Origin: JAWVFN01 sp963696625
GTDB lineage: Bacteria > Actinomycetota > Thermoleophilia > Solirubrobacterales > 70-9
NCBI GenBank assembly: GCA_963696625.1
Contig: CAVOKZ010000034.1
Span: 1-64,000 of the forward strand
Direction of reading: 5' to 3'
DNA: 64,000 nucleotides
Every line of letters starts with the position of its first letter. Position 1 is the first letter of the stretch. The notes beneath the pieces are model-generated. The model was not told the origin of the DNA and did no database searches. It saw only the letters and a list, made by a program, of their open reading frames with translations. Positions 7,534 through 17,927 of the stretch are shown here, in pieces. The translations under genes and the position numbers were made by a program.

Positions 7534-8928
7534 ATGAAGACGACGGTAACCGAGCTGAGCGACACGAAGGTCCGGATCGACGCCGAGATTGCGGCGGACG
7601 ACCTCGAGAAGCGGATGAAGGGCGCCGCCGCGCGCCTCGGCCAGGAGATGAAGATCTCCGGCTTCCGCGAGGGCAAGGTCCCGCCCGGGATGGTGCTTCA
7701 GCGCGTCGGCCGCGAGCCGGTGCTGACCGAGGCGATCGAGTCGTCGATCGGCGAGTGGTACGAGCGGGCGCTGATCGACTCCGAGATCAACCCGGTCGGC
7801 GACCCGCAGCTGAAGATCGGCGGCCTGCCCGGCGAGGGCGAGCCGCTGACCTTCCAGATCGAGGTCGGGGTGCGGCCGAGCGCCAAGCTCGGCGAGTACA
7901 AGGGCCTCGAGGTGGGCCGCGAGGACGTCGAGGTTCCGCAGGAGGCGATCGACACCGAGCTCGAGCGCTTGCGCACCGGCTTCGCCAAGCTCAATCCCGT
8001 CGACCGCGCATCCCAGGACGGCGATGTCCTGCTGGTCGACTTCGAGGGCAAGATCGACGGCGAGCCGTTCGAGGGCGGGGAGGGCCGCGACGAGCTGATC
8101 GAGATGGGCGCCGGGCGCACGCTCGAGGACTTCGAGGAGGCCCTTTCCGGCGCCAAGGGGGGCGAGACGCGTACCGCTGCGGTCCAGTTCCCCGACGACT
8201 ACGGGGTCGAGGAGATGCGGGGCAAGAAGGCCGACTTCGAGATCACGGTCAAGGAGGTGCGCGAGAAGGAGCTACCCGAGCTCGACGACGACTTCGCCGC
8301 CGAGGCTTCGGAGTTCGACACGCTCGACGAGCTCCGCGATGCGATCGCCGCCCAGATGAAGGACGTCCTCGACTCACGCGTCCAGGAGGTCTTCCGCGAG
8401 AAGGCGCTCGACGCCGCGGTCGATCAGGCGACGGTCGAGCTTCCCGACGAGCTGGTCGCTGCCCGCGCCGAGGAGACGCTGAACCGCGCGCTGCACCAGC
8501 TCCAGCGCCAGGGGGTCGAACCCGAGCGCTACCTCCAGCTACAGGGCAAGACCCGGGAGGAGCTGGTCACCGACACCCGCCCCGAGGCCGAGCGCTCGCT
8601 GAAGCGCGAAGCGGTGCTCGCCGCCGTAGCCGAGGCCGAGGGCATCGAGGTCTCCGACGAGGATATGCTCGAGGCGCTGCAGGTCCCGCCCGGCCACGAG
8701 GACCACGGTCACCCCGAGCCGGCCGAGGCGCTCAAGGAGCTGAAGGAATCCGGGCGCGAGAAGCTGCTGGTCGAGGACCTGCGGCTGCGCCGCGCCCTCG
8801 ACACGATCGCCGAGAGCGCGACACCGATCGAGGCCGAGAAGGCCGAGGCCCGCGAGAAGATCTGGACGCCGGAGAAGGAGCGCGAGGACAAGGGCGGGCT
8901 CTGGACCCCGGGCGACCCGAAGCCCTAG
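7534..8928 (+). CDS. tig: Trigger factor, ribosome-associated chaperone and prolyl isomerase
   Basis: The 464-residue protein has the three trigger-factor domains. The ribosome-binding domain (about 1-115) has the signature GFREGKVPPGMVLQRVG near residue 42. The FKBP-type isomerase domain (about 150-235) includes DGDVLLVDFEGKIDGEPFEGG. The long helical arm domain runs to about 430, followed by a charged lysine/glutamate tail. It binds ribosomes near the exit tunnel and shields nascent chains. ATG 7534 (MKTTVTELSDTKVRI) matches family starts; GTG 7525 is an alternative. In many actinobacteria tig is followed directly by clpP and clpX. Here a 3.9-kb accessory segment separates them. Confidence 0.93.
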   Translation: MKTTVTELSDTKVRIDAEIAADDLEKRMKGAAARLGQEMKISGFREGKVPPGMVLQRVGREPVLTEAIESSIGEWYERALIDSEINPVGDPQLKIGGLPGEGEPLTFQIEVGVRPSAKLGEYKGLEVGREDVEVPQEAIDTELERLRTGFAKLNPVDRASQDGDVLLVDFEGKIDGEPFEGGEGRDELIEMGAGRTLEDFEEALSGAKGGETRTAAVQFPDDYGVEEMRGKKADFEITVKEVREKELPELDDDFAAEASEFDTLDELRDAIAAQMKDVLDSRVQEVFREKALDAAVDQATVELPDELVAARAEETLNRALHQLQRQGVEPERYLQLQGKTREELVTDTRPEAERSLKREAVLAAVAEAEGIEVSDEDMLEALQVPPGHEDHGHPEPAEALKELKESGREKLLVEDLRLRRALDTIAESATPIEAEKAEAREKIWTPEKEREDKGGLWTPGDPKP

Positions 8929-9132
8929 CCACGTACCGCGCCAATAGGCGACGCTGGTCCGGCCGGCGGCCTCGGAGCGGCTCGACGGCGGCCCGAGCGG
9001 CGCACTGATCTTCTACGGCGCCGAGCGCCGCCGCCGCCGTTCTCGCTGACCACGCGCCGGTCCTGTGGGTTCCCACGCTCCTCGGTGCGGCCGCCTTCCT
9101 GCGTCTGTAGGGGCAAGGACGAGGTCGATCAC

Positions 9133-9156
9133 TTGCGAATCAATATAGTATTCCAA
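9133..9156. promoter_or_regulatory. Probable MarR operator overlapping a -10 box
   Basis: The inverted repeat TTGCGAAT-N9-ATTCCAA has seven matching pairs. It encloses the hexamer TATAGT (9144-9149), which would serve as -10 for the marR ATG at 9160. Regulators of this family typically repress their own operon from such a site. Confidence 0.6.
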
Positions 9157-9159
9157 TGT

Positions 9160-9645
9160 ATGACGGCTGTCTCCGATCCATCCCTCGGCTCCGACGAATC
9201 CCTCGGCTCCGACGACACCGAGCGGGTCGCGCGGGCCCTGCCGCTGCAGGCGGCCCGCCTGTCTCGGCTGTTCCTGCGCCACGCTCGGACGAGCCTGTCT
9301 CGCACCGAGGCGGGAGTGCTCGCGACCCTCAGCGCCGCCCCGCGTAGGATCAGCGAGCTCGCCGAGCTCGAGGGGTTGGCTCAGCCGACGACGACGCTGA
9401 TGGTCAAGCGGCTGGAGGAGTGCGGGTGCGTGACGCGCGAGCGCCGGTCGGCCGACGCGCGCGTGGTCGTGGTGTCGGTCACCGACGCCGGCCGCCGCAT
9501 GCTGGAGGAGGTCCGCGGCCAGTATCGCGCCGTGCTGCGCCGCCGGATGGCGGAGATGTCCGACGAGCAGGTGCGGGCGCTGGTGGCCGCGACGGAGGCG
9601 CTGGTTCCGCTCATCGAAGCACTGCAACAAGGAGAACACGCATGA
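9160..9645 (+). CDS. MarR family transcriptional regulator
   Basis: The 161-residue protein has the MarR winged-helix layout: an N-terminal dimerisation helix (residues about 20-45), a helix-turn-helix (ISELAELEGLAQPTTTLMVKRLEE, about 68-91) and a wing with RERRSADARVVVVSVTDAGRRM (about 97-118). The N-terminus has a duplicated SLGSDESLGSDD stretch. It overlaps the following efflux gene by four bases (ATGA). I infer ligand-relieved repression of this two-gene operon through the palindrome at 9133-9156. Its location between tig and clpP marks the operon as an insertion in an otherwise conserved order. Confidence 0.85.
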   Translation: MTAVSDPSLGSDESLGSDDTERVARALPLQAARLSRLFLRHARTSLSRTEAGVLATLSAAPRRISELAELEGLAQPTTTLMVKRLEECGCVTRERRSADARVVVVSVTDAGRRMLEEVRGQYRAVLRRRMAEMSDEQVRALVAATEALVPLIEALQQGEHA

Positions 9646-11378
9646 GCGAGGGGCACTCCGCGGCCGGTTTCTTCTCCCAGCCCAGGGCGGTGTGGGCGGT
9701 GGCGTTCGCCGCCGTGGTCTCGTTCATGGGCCTGGGGCTGGTCGATCCGATCCTGCCCGCCATCGCGGAGGAGCTCGACGCCTCGCCCAGCCAGGTCGAG
9801 CTGCTGTTCACGAGCTACTTCGCGTTCACGGGCGTCGCGATGCTCGTGACCAGCGCCGTAGCGAGCCGCATCGGCGCCAAGCGCACACTGCTCGCCGGCC
9901 TGGTGCTGATCATCATCTTCAGCGCGCTGGCCGGCGCGTCCAACAGCATCGGCGCGATCGTCGGGCTGCGCGCCGGCTGGGGGCTCGGGAACGCGCTGTT
10001 CATCGCCACCGCGCTGTCGGTGATCATCGCGGCGGCCAGCGGCGGCGTCGCCGGCGCGGTGATGCTCTATGAGGCGGCGCTGGGGCTCGGCATCTCGGTC
10101 GGCCCGCTGCTGGGCGGCGAGCTGGGGGCGATCAGCTGGCGCGGCCCGTTCTTCGGTGTCGCCGTGCTCATGACGATCGGGCTGGTCGCCATCTGGGTGT
10201 TCCTGCCGCGCACCCCGCCGCCGCCGCGCGCCGAGCGGGTGTCGATCCTCGAGCCGCTGCGCGCGCTGCGCCACCGTGCGACGCGCGGCAGCGGGCTGAC
10301 CGCCGCCTTCTACAGCTTCGGCTTCTTCACGCTGCTGGCCTACACGCCGTTCCCGCTCGGCCTGGGCGCGCACGAGCTCGGCTACACGTTCACCGCGTGG
10401 GGCCTGACCCTCGCGGTCTTCGCGGTGTTCGTCGCGCCGCGCGTGTCGCGCCGCTACGGCGACCGCCAGGGCCTCGCCGGCGCGCTCGCCGGCGTGGCGG
10501 TGCTGCTCGTCGCCATGGGGATCTTGCACGCCTCCCAGGCCGCGCTGATCGTCTGCGTCGTCGTCTCGGGGACGTTCCTGGGCGTCGCCAACACCCTGGT
10601 CACGCAGATCGTGATGGAGTCCGCGCCGGTGCAGCGCCCGGTCGCCTCCGCGGCCTACAGCTTCGTGCGCTTCTGCGGCGGGGCGATCGCGCCGTTCGTC
10701 GCCGGCAAGCTCGGCGAGCACGTCAGCGTCGCGGCGCCGTTCTACCTCGGTGCGGCCATGACCGCGATCGCGATCGGCCTCACGTGGTTCTACCGCAGCG
10801 CCCTGGTGCCCGTGGAGCAGCCCCAGCTGCTCTCCGCGCCCGAGCCGGCCGAGGCGGCGAGCGTGGACGGCGCGCCGCTCGTGGTGGCCGTGGGGGGGGC
10901 GACCGCGCCGCAGGTCAGCGCGATGGCCGTCCCGCTCGCCCGCGCCCGCGGCGCGCACGTGCGCGTCCTGCACGTGATCGAGAGCGACGTCCTCGCCGGC
11001 GAGGACGTCGCCGAGCTGGAGACGCCCGCGGCAGCCGCCGACCTGCTCGCCCGCTGCGTCGCCGAGCTCGACGCGGCCGGCGTGCCGGTCAGCGGCGAGG
11101 TGCTGCACAGCTACGGCACGCATGCCGACATCGCCGAGCTCATCCTCCAGCGCGCCGCGGCGCTCTCCGCGCCCGTCATCGTCATCGGGCCCGACACGCG
11201 CCACGGCCCGCTCGCCTCCGGGGTCAGCGCCCAGATCGCCGCTCGCGCCCCGAGCCACGTGATCGTCGTGAACCCGGCCGCCGGGCCCCTCGGCGCCTCG
11301 CACGCCGACGGCGGCGAGATGCCCGCCGCCGACCGGCTCTGGGGCGCTTCCGGCGCCGACGGCGGCGAGGACAGCTGA
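9642..11378 (+). CDS. MFS efflux transporter fused to a C-terminal UspA-like domain
   Basis: The 578-residue protein has twelve predicted helices over residues 15-390, with drug:H+ antiporter features (PILPAIAEELDASPSQVELL near 35, SRIGAKRT near 75, ALGLGISVGPLLGGELG near 148). A cytosolic universal-stress-protein-like domain follows (about 410-550: PLVVAVGGATAPQVSAMAVP, ARGAHVRVLHVIESDV, VIVIGPDTRHG, SHVIVVNP). In UspA proteins this domain often binds ATP; the usual G-2x-G-9x-G(S/T) loop is only partly visible here. Start ATG 9642 has GGAG 8-11 nt upstream and is coupled to marR. Substrate unknown; the fusion suggests nucleotide- or stress-dependent gating, which is inference. Confidence 0.82.
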   Translation: MSEGHSAAGFFSQPRAVWAVAFAAVVSFMGLGLVDPILPAIAEELDASPSQVELLFTSYFAFTGVAMLVTSAVASRIGAKRTLLAGLVLIIIFSALAGASNSIGAIVGLRAGWGLGNALFIATALSVIIAAASGGVAGAVMLYEAALGLGISVGPLLGGELGAISWRGPFFGVAVLMTIGLVAIWVFLPRTPPPPRAERVSILEPLRALRHRATRGSGLTAAFYSFGFFTLLAYTPFPLGLGAHELGYTFTAWGLTLAVFAVFVAPRVSRRYGDRQGLAGALAGVAVLLVAMGILHASQAALIVCVVVSGTFLGVANTLVTQIVMESAPVQRPVASAAYSFVRFCGGAIAPFVAGKLGEHVSVAAPFYLGAAMTAIAIGLTWFYRSALVPVEQPQLLSAPEPAEAASVDGAPLVVAVGGATAPQVSAMAVPLARARGAHVRVLHVIESDVLAGEDVAELETPAAAADLLARCVAELDAAGVPVSGEVLHSYGTHADIAELILQRAAALSAPVIVIGPDTRHGPLASGVSAQIAARAPSHVIVVNPAAGPLGASHADGGEMPAADRLWGASGADGGEDS

Positions 11379-11394
11379 CCGCAGCTCGCCACAC

Positions 11395-11512
11395 TCGAGG
11401 GCGGGCGCCAGCCGACGATCAGCCGCGAGCTGAACGAGAGCCCGAACACCGCGCCGGCGATGCCCTGGATCGCGCGGCCGGCGATCAGCACGGCGATTGC
11501 GTGCGATAGCGC
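11395..11512 (-). pseudogene. Fragment of a second MFS transporter gene
   Basis: On the minus strand one frame encodes HAIAVLIAGRAIQGIAGAVF followed by GLSF, which matches the helix 4 region of drug-efflux MFS proteins (AGRxLQGxGGA). Similarity fades into SSRLIVGWR at the 3' side, and there is no start or membrane continuation on either side. It lies just after the MFS-UspA gene in opposite orientation. I interpret it as a decayed relic, possibly of a transporter displaced when the marR operon arrived. Confidence 0.45.
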
Positions 11513-11554
11513 GAGGTCTGGTCCCCGCCGGCCACCTGTTAGCTTCTGTGCTCG

Positions 11555-12139
11555 ATGAGGAAGGGAGTCCTCTTCACATGCGCAGTCGCGGCGGCGACCA
11601 CCCTGACCCTGGTGCTCGGGGCGGGCCAGGCGAGCGCCCGCTGCCAGGTTCAGTTCTTCCCGGATCTGTCCGGCGAGACGGGCGGGTCGCTCGGGCTCGT
11701 CTGCGGGTATCCCGACGCGCCGACCGGCAGCGTCGACGGCTCGGACGGCAAGAAGAAGAAAAAGAAGAAGCCGCCGCCCAGCTACGCGTCGATCGTCGTC
11801 AACCTGACGACTCTCAACGACGGCGACCTCAACTTCACCGGCGCCACTGCCGCCGGCTATGAGACCAAGCGCGAGGCGATTCGCAAGGCCGAGCGGGCCT
11901 GCGTTCGCGCCCAGCCCGGCAGTGTCTGCCAGAGCAGGGTCACCGCCCGCAACGGTTGGGCCGCCCTGGTCGCGACGCTGACACCGGACCAGCGGCTGGT
12001 CGTCTTCGGCGGCAACGGTAAGACCCTCGAGTCCGCGTTCCAGGAGGCCGAAGCGCACGCGCGGGAGGCGTTCGGGGGGACCGCGCCGTCCGAGATCCAG
12101 CGCGTCAAGGGCGTCCGCAGCCGCGGCGCCGAGCGCTAG
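11555..12139 (+). CDS. Exported protein with lysine tract and DUF4189-like domain
   Basis: The 194-residue product has a classic signal peptide (residues 1-28, ending around GQASA). A short segment with paired cysteines follows, then the lysine run GKKKKKKKPPP near residue 70. The C-terminal domain (about 78-180) has the pattern of DUF4189: AIRKAERACVRAQPGSVCQ, a central NGWAALV strand, then a second Ala-rich helix. That family is secreted and of unknown role. The lysine tract just outside the signal sequence also occurs in the exported protein at 32707-33378 and may bind anionic cell-wall polymers. TAGCTT lies 9 nt before the ATG. Confidence 0.65.
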   Translation: MRKGVLFTCAVAAATTLTLVLGAGQASARCQVQFFPDLSGETGGSLGLVCGYPDAPTGSVDGSDGKKKKKKKPPPSYASIVVNLTTLNDGDLNFTGATAAGYETKREAIRKAERACVRAQPGSVCQSRVTARNGWAALVATLTPDQRLVVFGGNGKTLESAFQEAEAHAREAFGGTAPSEIQRVKGVRSRGAER

Positions 12140-12142
12140 CGC

Positions 12143-12712
12143 TCAGACCTCCAACGACGTCTGGCCCGGCAGAACCGGATAGGTCATGCGGCCGTTCTCC
12201 TCGACCACCAGCCGATCATCGAGCTCGTGCTCGGAGACGGTGCCGTCGGGGCGTAGGTGGAGCACCCTCCAGCCGGCGAGCGTCATCGCGTCGGCGACCA
12301 GCCGGCGGTGGCAGATTCGCCAGTCGCCCTCGGCGCACATGACCGCGGTGCGGGTCGTGCGCGCGATCTCGGCCAGGTCGGCGAGCCCGTCGGCGAAGTC
12401 GCGGCTCGCCATGTGGTCGGCGTAGCCGCGGAAGGCCTCGTCGGACCAGGCCGAGTTCTTGTTCGACTCGGCCTCCGGTAGACGGCGGCCGCCGAGCTGG
12501 CGGCCGAGGCTCTCGTAGCCGATGTCCGCCGACTCCAAGGAAGAGGCCAGCGCGGCCGCATTGAATTGAGGGTGGCGGCCCGAGCGCGGGGTGGCGCGGA
12601 CGTCGACGACCGTCTGCACCCCGGCCTCTTTGAGCAGGCCGACGAAGCGGGCTTCCTCGTGGTTGGAATGCCCGACGGTCAGCAGCTCTCCTCGCTGCGC
12701 CATTGAGCGCAT
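12143..12712 (-). CDS. DUF488 family protein
   Basis: The 189-residue protein has the DUF488 hallmarks: LLTVGHSNHEEARFVGLLKE (residues 9-28), VVDVRATPRSGRHPQFN (near 35), a central GYESLGRQLGGRR, and the cysteine/histidine motif CAEGDWRICHRRLVADAM (near 130). DUF488 proteins are small, cytosolic and of unknown biochemical function; the C-x6-9-C-H-R motif suggests a catalytic or metal site. ATG at 12712 or a nested ATG at 12703 could start it. The upstream region holds a reverse copy of the 80-nt palindromic family. Confidence 0.78.
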   Translation of the reverse strand: MRSMAQRGELLTVGHSNHEEARFVGLLKEAGVQTVVDVRATPRSGRHPQFNAAALASSLESADIGYESLGRQLGGRRLPEAESNKNSAWSDEAFRGYADHMASRDFADGLADLAEIARTTRTAVMCAEGDWRICHRRLVADAMTLAGWRVLHLRPDGTVSEHELDDRLVVEENGRMTYPVLPGQTSLEV

Positions 12713-12751
12713 CCTCTCGCGTTTTCAATCTGTTTGCACGACGTCCGCGCA

Positions 12752-12831
12752 CATCAGGTCGCTCCGTAGCGCCCGCCTGCATAAAGTCACGGCGGCAAGC
12801 CGCCGTGGCGCATAGAGCGGGCTGACGTCGC
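12752..12831 (-). repeat. 80-nt palindromic repeat family, copy in reverse orientation
   Basis: Read on the minus strand it shows the family's ends (GCGACGTCAGCCCGC and GGCGGGCGCTACGGAGCGAC) and a CACGGCGG-CTTG-CCGCCGTG hairpin. It lies between the DUF488 and clpP starts, so unlike the other copies it is not at a gene end. Confidence 0.78.
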
Positions 12832-12867
12832 TAGCCGACCGCACGGGCTCTATAGACTCCCCGGCCG

Positions 12868-13448
<581 letters not shown>

Positions 13449-13452
<4 letters not shown>

Positions 13453-13940
13453 AGCGTCTTCTCCCGACCCTCCTAGCTGCACTCGGCCTCGTCGTCGCTC
13501 CGGCGGCGGCCCAAGCGCCCGCCAAGCACGTGTTCCCGGTCAAGGGCCACTGGACGACCCGCGGCGCGATCGGCGACTTCGGCGCGCCCCGCAACGGCGG
13601 CCGCATCCACGAGGGCTTCGACATCGTCGCCAAGTGCGGGGCGAAGCTCGTGGCCGTGACCGCCGGCAAGGTGATCCGCCGCGGCTTCGACCCGGTGCTC
13701 TACGGAAACTACCTGCTGCTCAGCGGTAACGGCGAGGGGAGGACCTACTTCTACGCCCACCTGGTCCGGCCGGCGGCGGTCAAGCTCGGAGGCGAGGTCG
13801 GCGCCGGCCAGTTCGTCGGCAACGAGGGCAAGACCGGCAACGCGGAGACCACGGGTTGCCACCTGCATTTCGAGCTCCGGGTCAAGGGCAAGCCGGTCGA
13901 CCCCGAGCCCCACCTGCGCAAGTGGGACCGGATCAGCTAG
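13449..13940 (+). CDS. Secreted M23 family metallopeptidase
   Basis: Initiated from CTG at 13449, which overlaps the clpP stop, the 163-residue protein starts with a textbook signal peptide (LKRLLPTLLAALGLVVAPAA, cleavage near residue 22). The mature part is an LytM/M23 domain with zinc ligands in GRIHEGFDIV (H and D) and in the HxH motif CHLHFELRV. These enzymes cut peptidoglycan cross-bridges or act as cell-separation regulators. The first conventional start (GTG 13530) would remove the whole signal peptide, so near-cognate CTG initiation or an ATG-to-CTG error is likely. Coupled to clpP. Confidence 0.82.
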
Positions 13941-14499
13941 CGGCGCGCCGCGCGACGAGCAGCTCGGCGATCCGGGCCACCGCGACCCCGAAGGCGAAGT
14001 AGAGGCCCGGCAGCCAGAGGCCGACGCCGTACAGCGAGTCGTTGAGCGCCGTGTACTCGGAGAGGTCGAGCTTGACGATCGCGATCTCGGCCAGGGGGCC
14101 CACGACCGCGGCCGCGACACCACAGATCACTCCGGAGCGGTCGGCGAGGAAACACGCCGTGAGCACGGCGAGGGCGACGACCAGGGTGACCGCGGCCGCT
14201 CCGTCGTTACCGGGGAGCGACGTGATCGCGTAGATCGCGACCACGGAGGCGCCGCCGCCGATGCCGATTCTCGGGTCGAAACCCGGACGCGTCGGGCCGA
14301 GCCGGAGGCGGACCAGGGCGACCGAGACCGTCGCGACGCCGACGAGAGCCACGAACCAGATCGGGCTGTTCCAGATGAACGGCGCCCCGTGGTCGAGATA
14401 GCGGGTCACCCCGGCGTCGACCATCGCTCCGTCGCCCGCGAGGCCGGCGGCGGCGCCGAGCGCGAACAGAAACAGCAAGTCCCCCCGGGTCAACCGCAT
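13933..14499 (-). CDS. Multi-pass membrane protein of unknown function
   Basis: The 188-residue protein has about five hydrophobic helices (LLFLFALGAAAGLAG; IWFVALVGVATVSVALV; a segment around VVAIYAITSL; AAAVTLVVALAVLTACFL; LWLPGLYFAFGVAVARIAEL). Loops carry few charges. A conserved-looking loop VKLDLSEYTALNDSLYGVG precedes the last helix. No family recognised. The gene is convergent with the M23 peptidase (8-bp overlap) and divergent from the hydrolase at 14524, with only 24 bp between the start codons, so their promoters overlap. Confidence 0.65.
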   Translation of the reverse strand: MRLTRGDLLFLFALGAAAGLAGDGAMVDAGVTRYLDHGAPFIWNSPIWFVALVGVATVSVALVRLRLGPTRPGFDPRIGIGGGASVVAIYAITSLPGNDGAAAVTLVVALAVLTACFLADRSGVICGVAAAVVGPLAEIAIVKLDLSEYTALNDSLYGVGLWLPGLYFAFGVAVARIAELLVARRAAS

Positions 14500-14511
14500 G
14501 CGTGCATCGAT

Positions 14512-14517
14512 TATGGT
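14512..14517 (+). promoter_or_regulatory. -10 box TATGGT of a probable leaderless promoter
   Basis: It ends exactly 6 nt before the GTG at 14524 and sits in the 24-bp gap between divergent start codons. Confidence 0.5.
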
Positions 14518-14523
14518 CGAGCT

Positions 14524-15435
14524 GTGGCCCAGCGTGACGACATCCGCTTCGCCTCCGGCAACGGGCACTGCTCCGGCTGGCTGTACTCGGCGCCGAGGGG
14601 CTCGAAGCTGGTGACCGGCGCCGGGGCGCCCTGCGTGGTGATGGCGCACGGCTTCGGGGCGACCAAGGAGGGACGCCTCGACGCCTTCGCCGAGCGCTTC
14701 GTCGAGCGCGGCATGGCGGCGCTTGTCTTCGACTACCGGCATTTCGGCGACTCGAGCGGCGAGCCGCGGCAGCTGATCAACATCGGCCGCCAGCACGAGG
14801 ATTGGCGGGCCGCGGTCGAGAAGGCCCGCTCGCTCGACGGCATCGACGCCGAGCGGATCGCGCTCTGGGGCTCCTCCAACAGCGGCGGCCACGTGGTCTG
14901 GGTCGCCGCGCGCGACGACCGGGTCAAGGCCGTCGTCGCCCAGGTGCCGCACGCCGACGGGATCGCGACCGCGCGCCTCGCCTCGCCCGCCCGTCTCGCC
15001 AAGCTGGCCGCCCTCGGCGTCGCCGACCGCGCCGCCTCGCTCGTCGGCCGTGTACGGACGATGCCGATCGTCGGCCCTCCCGGCTCGGCCTCGGCGATGA
15101 TCGACGACGACGCCGACACCCTGTATCCGGGCATGTACCCCGACGACTACGAGTTCGTCAACGAGACCCCGGCGCGGATCATGCTCACCTACGCGAGCTA
15201 CAGCCCCGGCCGCGACGCGAGCAAGATCGCCTGCCCGATCCTCGTCGTCGTCGGCAGCGACGACCACATCACGCCGCCCGATCCCGCCCGCAAGATCGCC
15301 TCCAAGGCGCCCAACGGCAAGCTGATCGAGTTCGAAGGCGGCCACTTCGAGATCTACACCGGGGAGCATTTCGAATGGGCTGTGAACGAGGAAGCCGACT
15401 TCCTCGAAGCAGGACTCGCACCCTCCACGGCGTAA
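14524..15435 (+). CDS. Alpha/beta hydrolase (dienelactone hydrolase-like)
   Basis: The 303-residue protein has an alpha/beta-hydrolase fold: oxyanion region VVMAHGFGATKEGRLDAFAE (near residue 40), DYRHFGDSSGEPR (near 75), nucleophile elbow LWGSSNSGGHV (near 118), acid strand ILVVVGSDDHITPP (near 243) and the histidine in FEGGHFEIY (near 280). The cap region is helical. Relatives are annotated as hydrolases or X-Pro peptidase-like enzymes; the substrate cannot be read from sequence. The GTG start at 14524 is favoured by the promoter box and by the family start VAQRDDIRFASGNG. Cytosolic. Confidence 0.78.
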   Translation: MAQRDDIRFASGNGHCSGWLYSAPRGSKLVTGAGAPCVVMAHGFGATKEGRLDAFAERFVERGMAALVFDYRHFGDSSGEPRQLINIGRQHEDWRAAVEKARSLDGIDAERIALWGSSNSGGHVVWVAARDDRVKAVVAQVPHADGIATARLASPARLAKLAALGVADRAASLVGRVRTMPIVGPPGSASAMIDDDADTLYPGMYPDDYEFVNETPARIMLTYASYSPGRDASKIACPILVVVGSDDHITPPDPARKIASKAPNGKLIEFEGGHFEIYTGEHFEWAVNEEADFLEAGLAPSTA

Positions 15436-15492
15436 GAGAGTCCGTCAGGCCGGTGCACGACGTCCCCTAAGCTTCTGGGGCGGCGTCGGACG

Positions 15493-16803
<1,311 letters not shown>

Positions 16804-16884
16804 GCGACGTCAGCCCGCCCACTTCGTCACGGTGGCTTGCCGCCGTGACGTTATGCCGGGCGGGCGCTACGGAGCGACCTAATG
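16804..16884 (+). repeat. 80-nt palindromic repeat family, copy after clpX
   Basis: It begins directly after the clpX TGA with GCGACGTCAGCCCGC and ends GGGCGCTACGGAGCGACCTA. The central hairpin is GTCACGGTGG-CTTG-CCGCCGTGAC, with a G-T pair where other copies have G-C. The stem is preserved while its sequence changes, as expected for selection on structure. Confidence 0.8.
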
Positions 16885-16933
16885 GCGAAGCCGCACCGCT
16901 ACCCCTCGCCGCCTTGCGTGTTCAGGGAGGTAG

Positions 16934-17917
16934 ATGTGGGCAAAGACACGCCAGATGGGCAGCATCGCACGCACGCTTGTCGGCGGTGCGTCATTAATCG
17001 TTTTGCTTGCCGTGCCAGTTTTCGCCGCGGCGGCCGCGAGCGACGTCTCGATCAGCTCGACCCTGAAGACGGTCACGGTGCGCGCGGCGACCAACACGAC
17101 CAACAACGTCACGGTCAGCGCCGACGTGCCCGGCGATCAGATCCTGATCCACGACACCGCCGGCGTGGCGACCAACGACGTGCCGTGCTCGGTGCTGGTG
17201 CCGGGGACGATCGCCTGCCCACTGGCGGCGCTGACCAAGATCGAGGTCAGCCTCGGTAACCACAACGACCAGGCGACGATCGCCGCCAGCGTCCCCGCGA
17301 AGATCCCGACCAGCCTCGACGGCAGCTCCGGCAACGATCTGTTCATCGGCGGCCCCGGAGCCGACGCGATGAGCGGCAGCTCGGGCAATGACTCCGAGTC
17401 CGGCGGCCCCGGGCCGGACACCTTCCGCGGCGGCTCCGGGTTCGATATCGCCAGTTACCAGGATCACTCCGGCGGCGTCACCGCGTCGATCGGCGGCCGC
17501 TCGAAGCAGGACGGCGGCGCCGAGGACGGGCCTCCGGGCGCTGCCGACTCCGTCAACGGCGACATTGACGCGCTGATCGGCGGCGAGGGTTCCGACCTGC
17601 TCGTCGGCGACCGCGACGCCAACTCGCTGCTCGGCATGGGCGGCCCCGACTTCGTCATCGGCGAGGGCGGCAACGACTACTTGAACGGTGGCGTTGGCGT
17701 CGACTTCGTCGCCGGCAACACCGGCGGCGATTTCCTCGACGGCGGCCCGGACCCAGACGTCCTGCGCGGCAACCGCGACAACGACTTCCTCTTCGCGCGC
17801 GACGGCGTCCGCGACATCAGCCTCCGCTGCGGCCCCGGCCGCGACCGCCTGCGCCGCGACTCGGTCGATCCCCGGGGCAAGAGCTGTCGGCCGCACCGCC
17901 GCCACAAGCGCCGCTAG
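16934..17917 (+). CDS. Exported calcium-binding RTX-repeat protein
   Basis: The 327-residue protein starts at ATG 16934 with a strong ribosome-binding site (AGGGAGG, 5 nt spacing). A signal peptide covers residues 1-36 (LVGGASLIVLLAVPVFAAAA). An extracellular beta-rich part follows (37-125), then a field of nonapeptide-like GGxGxD repeats (GSSGNDLFIGG, GGPGADAMSG, GGEGSDLLVGD, GGPDFVIGEGGNDYLNGG) that in this family fold as a Ca2+-binding parallel beta roll. The C-terminus is strikingly basic (DRLRRDS, CRPHRRHKRR), which is unusual for RTX proteins and might anchor it to the envelope. No type I secretion genes are nearby; the signal peptide implies Sec export. Confidence 0.75.
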   Translation: MWAKTRQMGSIARTLVGGASLIVLLAVPVFAAAAASDVSISSTLKTVTVRAATNTTNNVTVSADVPGDQILIHDTAGVATNDVPCSVLVPGTIACPLAALTKIEVSLGNHNDQATIAASVPAKIPTSLDGSSGNDLFIGGPGADAMSGSSGNDSESGGPGPDTFRGGSGFDIASYQDHSGGVTASIGGRSKQDGGAEDGPPGAADSVNGDIDALIGGEGSDLLVGDRDANSLLGMGGPDFVIGEGGNDYLNGGVGVDFVAGNTGGDFLDGGPDPDVLRGNRDNDFLFARDGVRDISLRCGPGRDRLRRDSVDPRGKSCRPHRRHKRR

Positions 17918-17927
17918 CGCACTGTGG

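Noticed and set aside
9381..11303. A 640-codon minus-strand frame opposite the MFS-UspA gene
   Set aside because: Shadow frame of the transporter; low-complexity Arg/Asp/Gly-rich product without domains. Only the short fragment at 11395-11512 downstream resembles a real protein.
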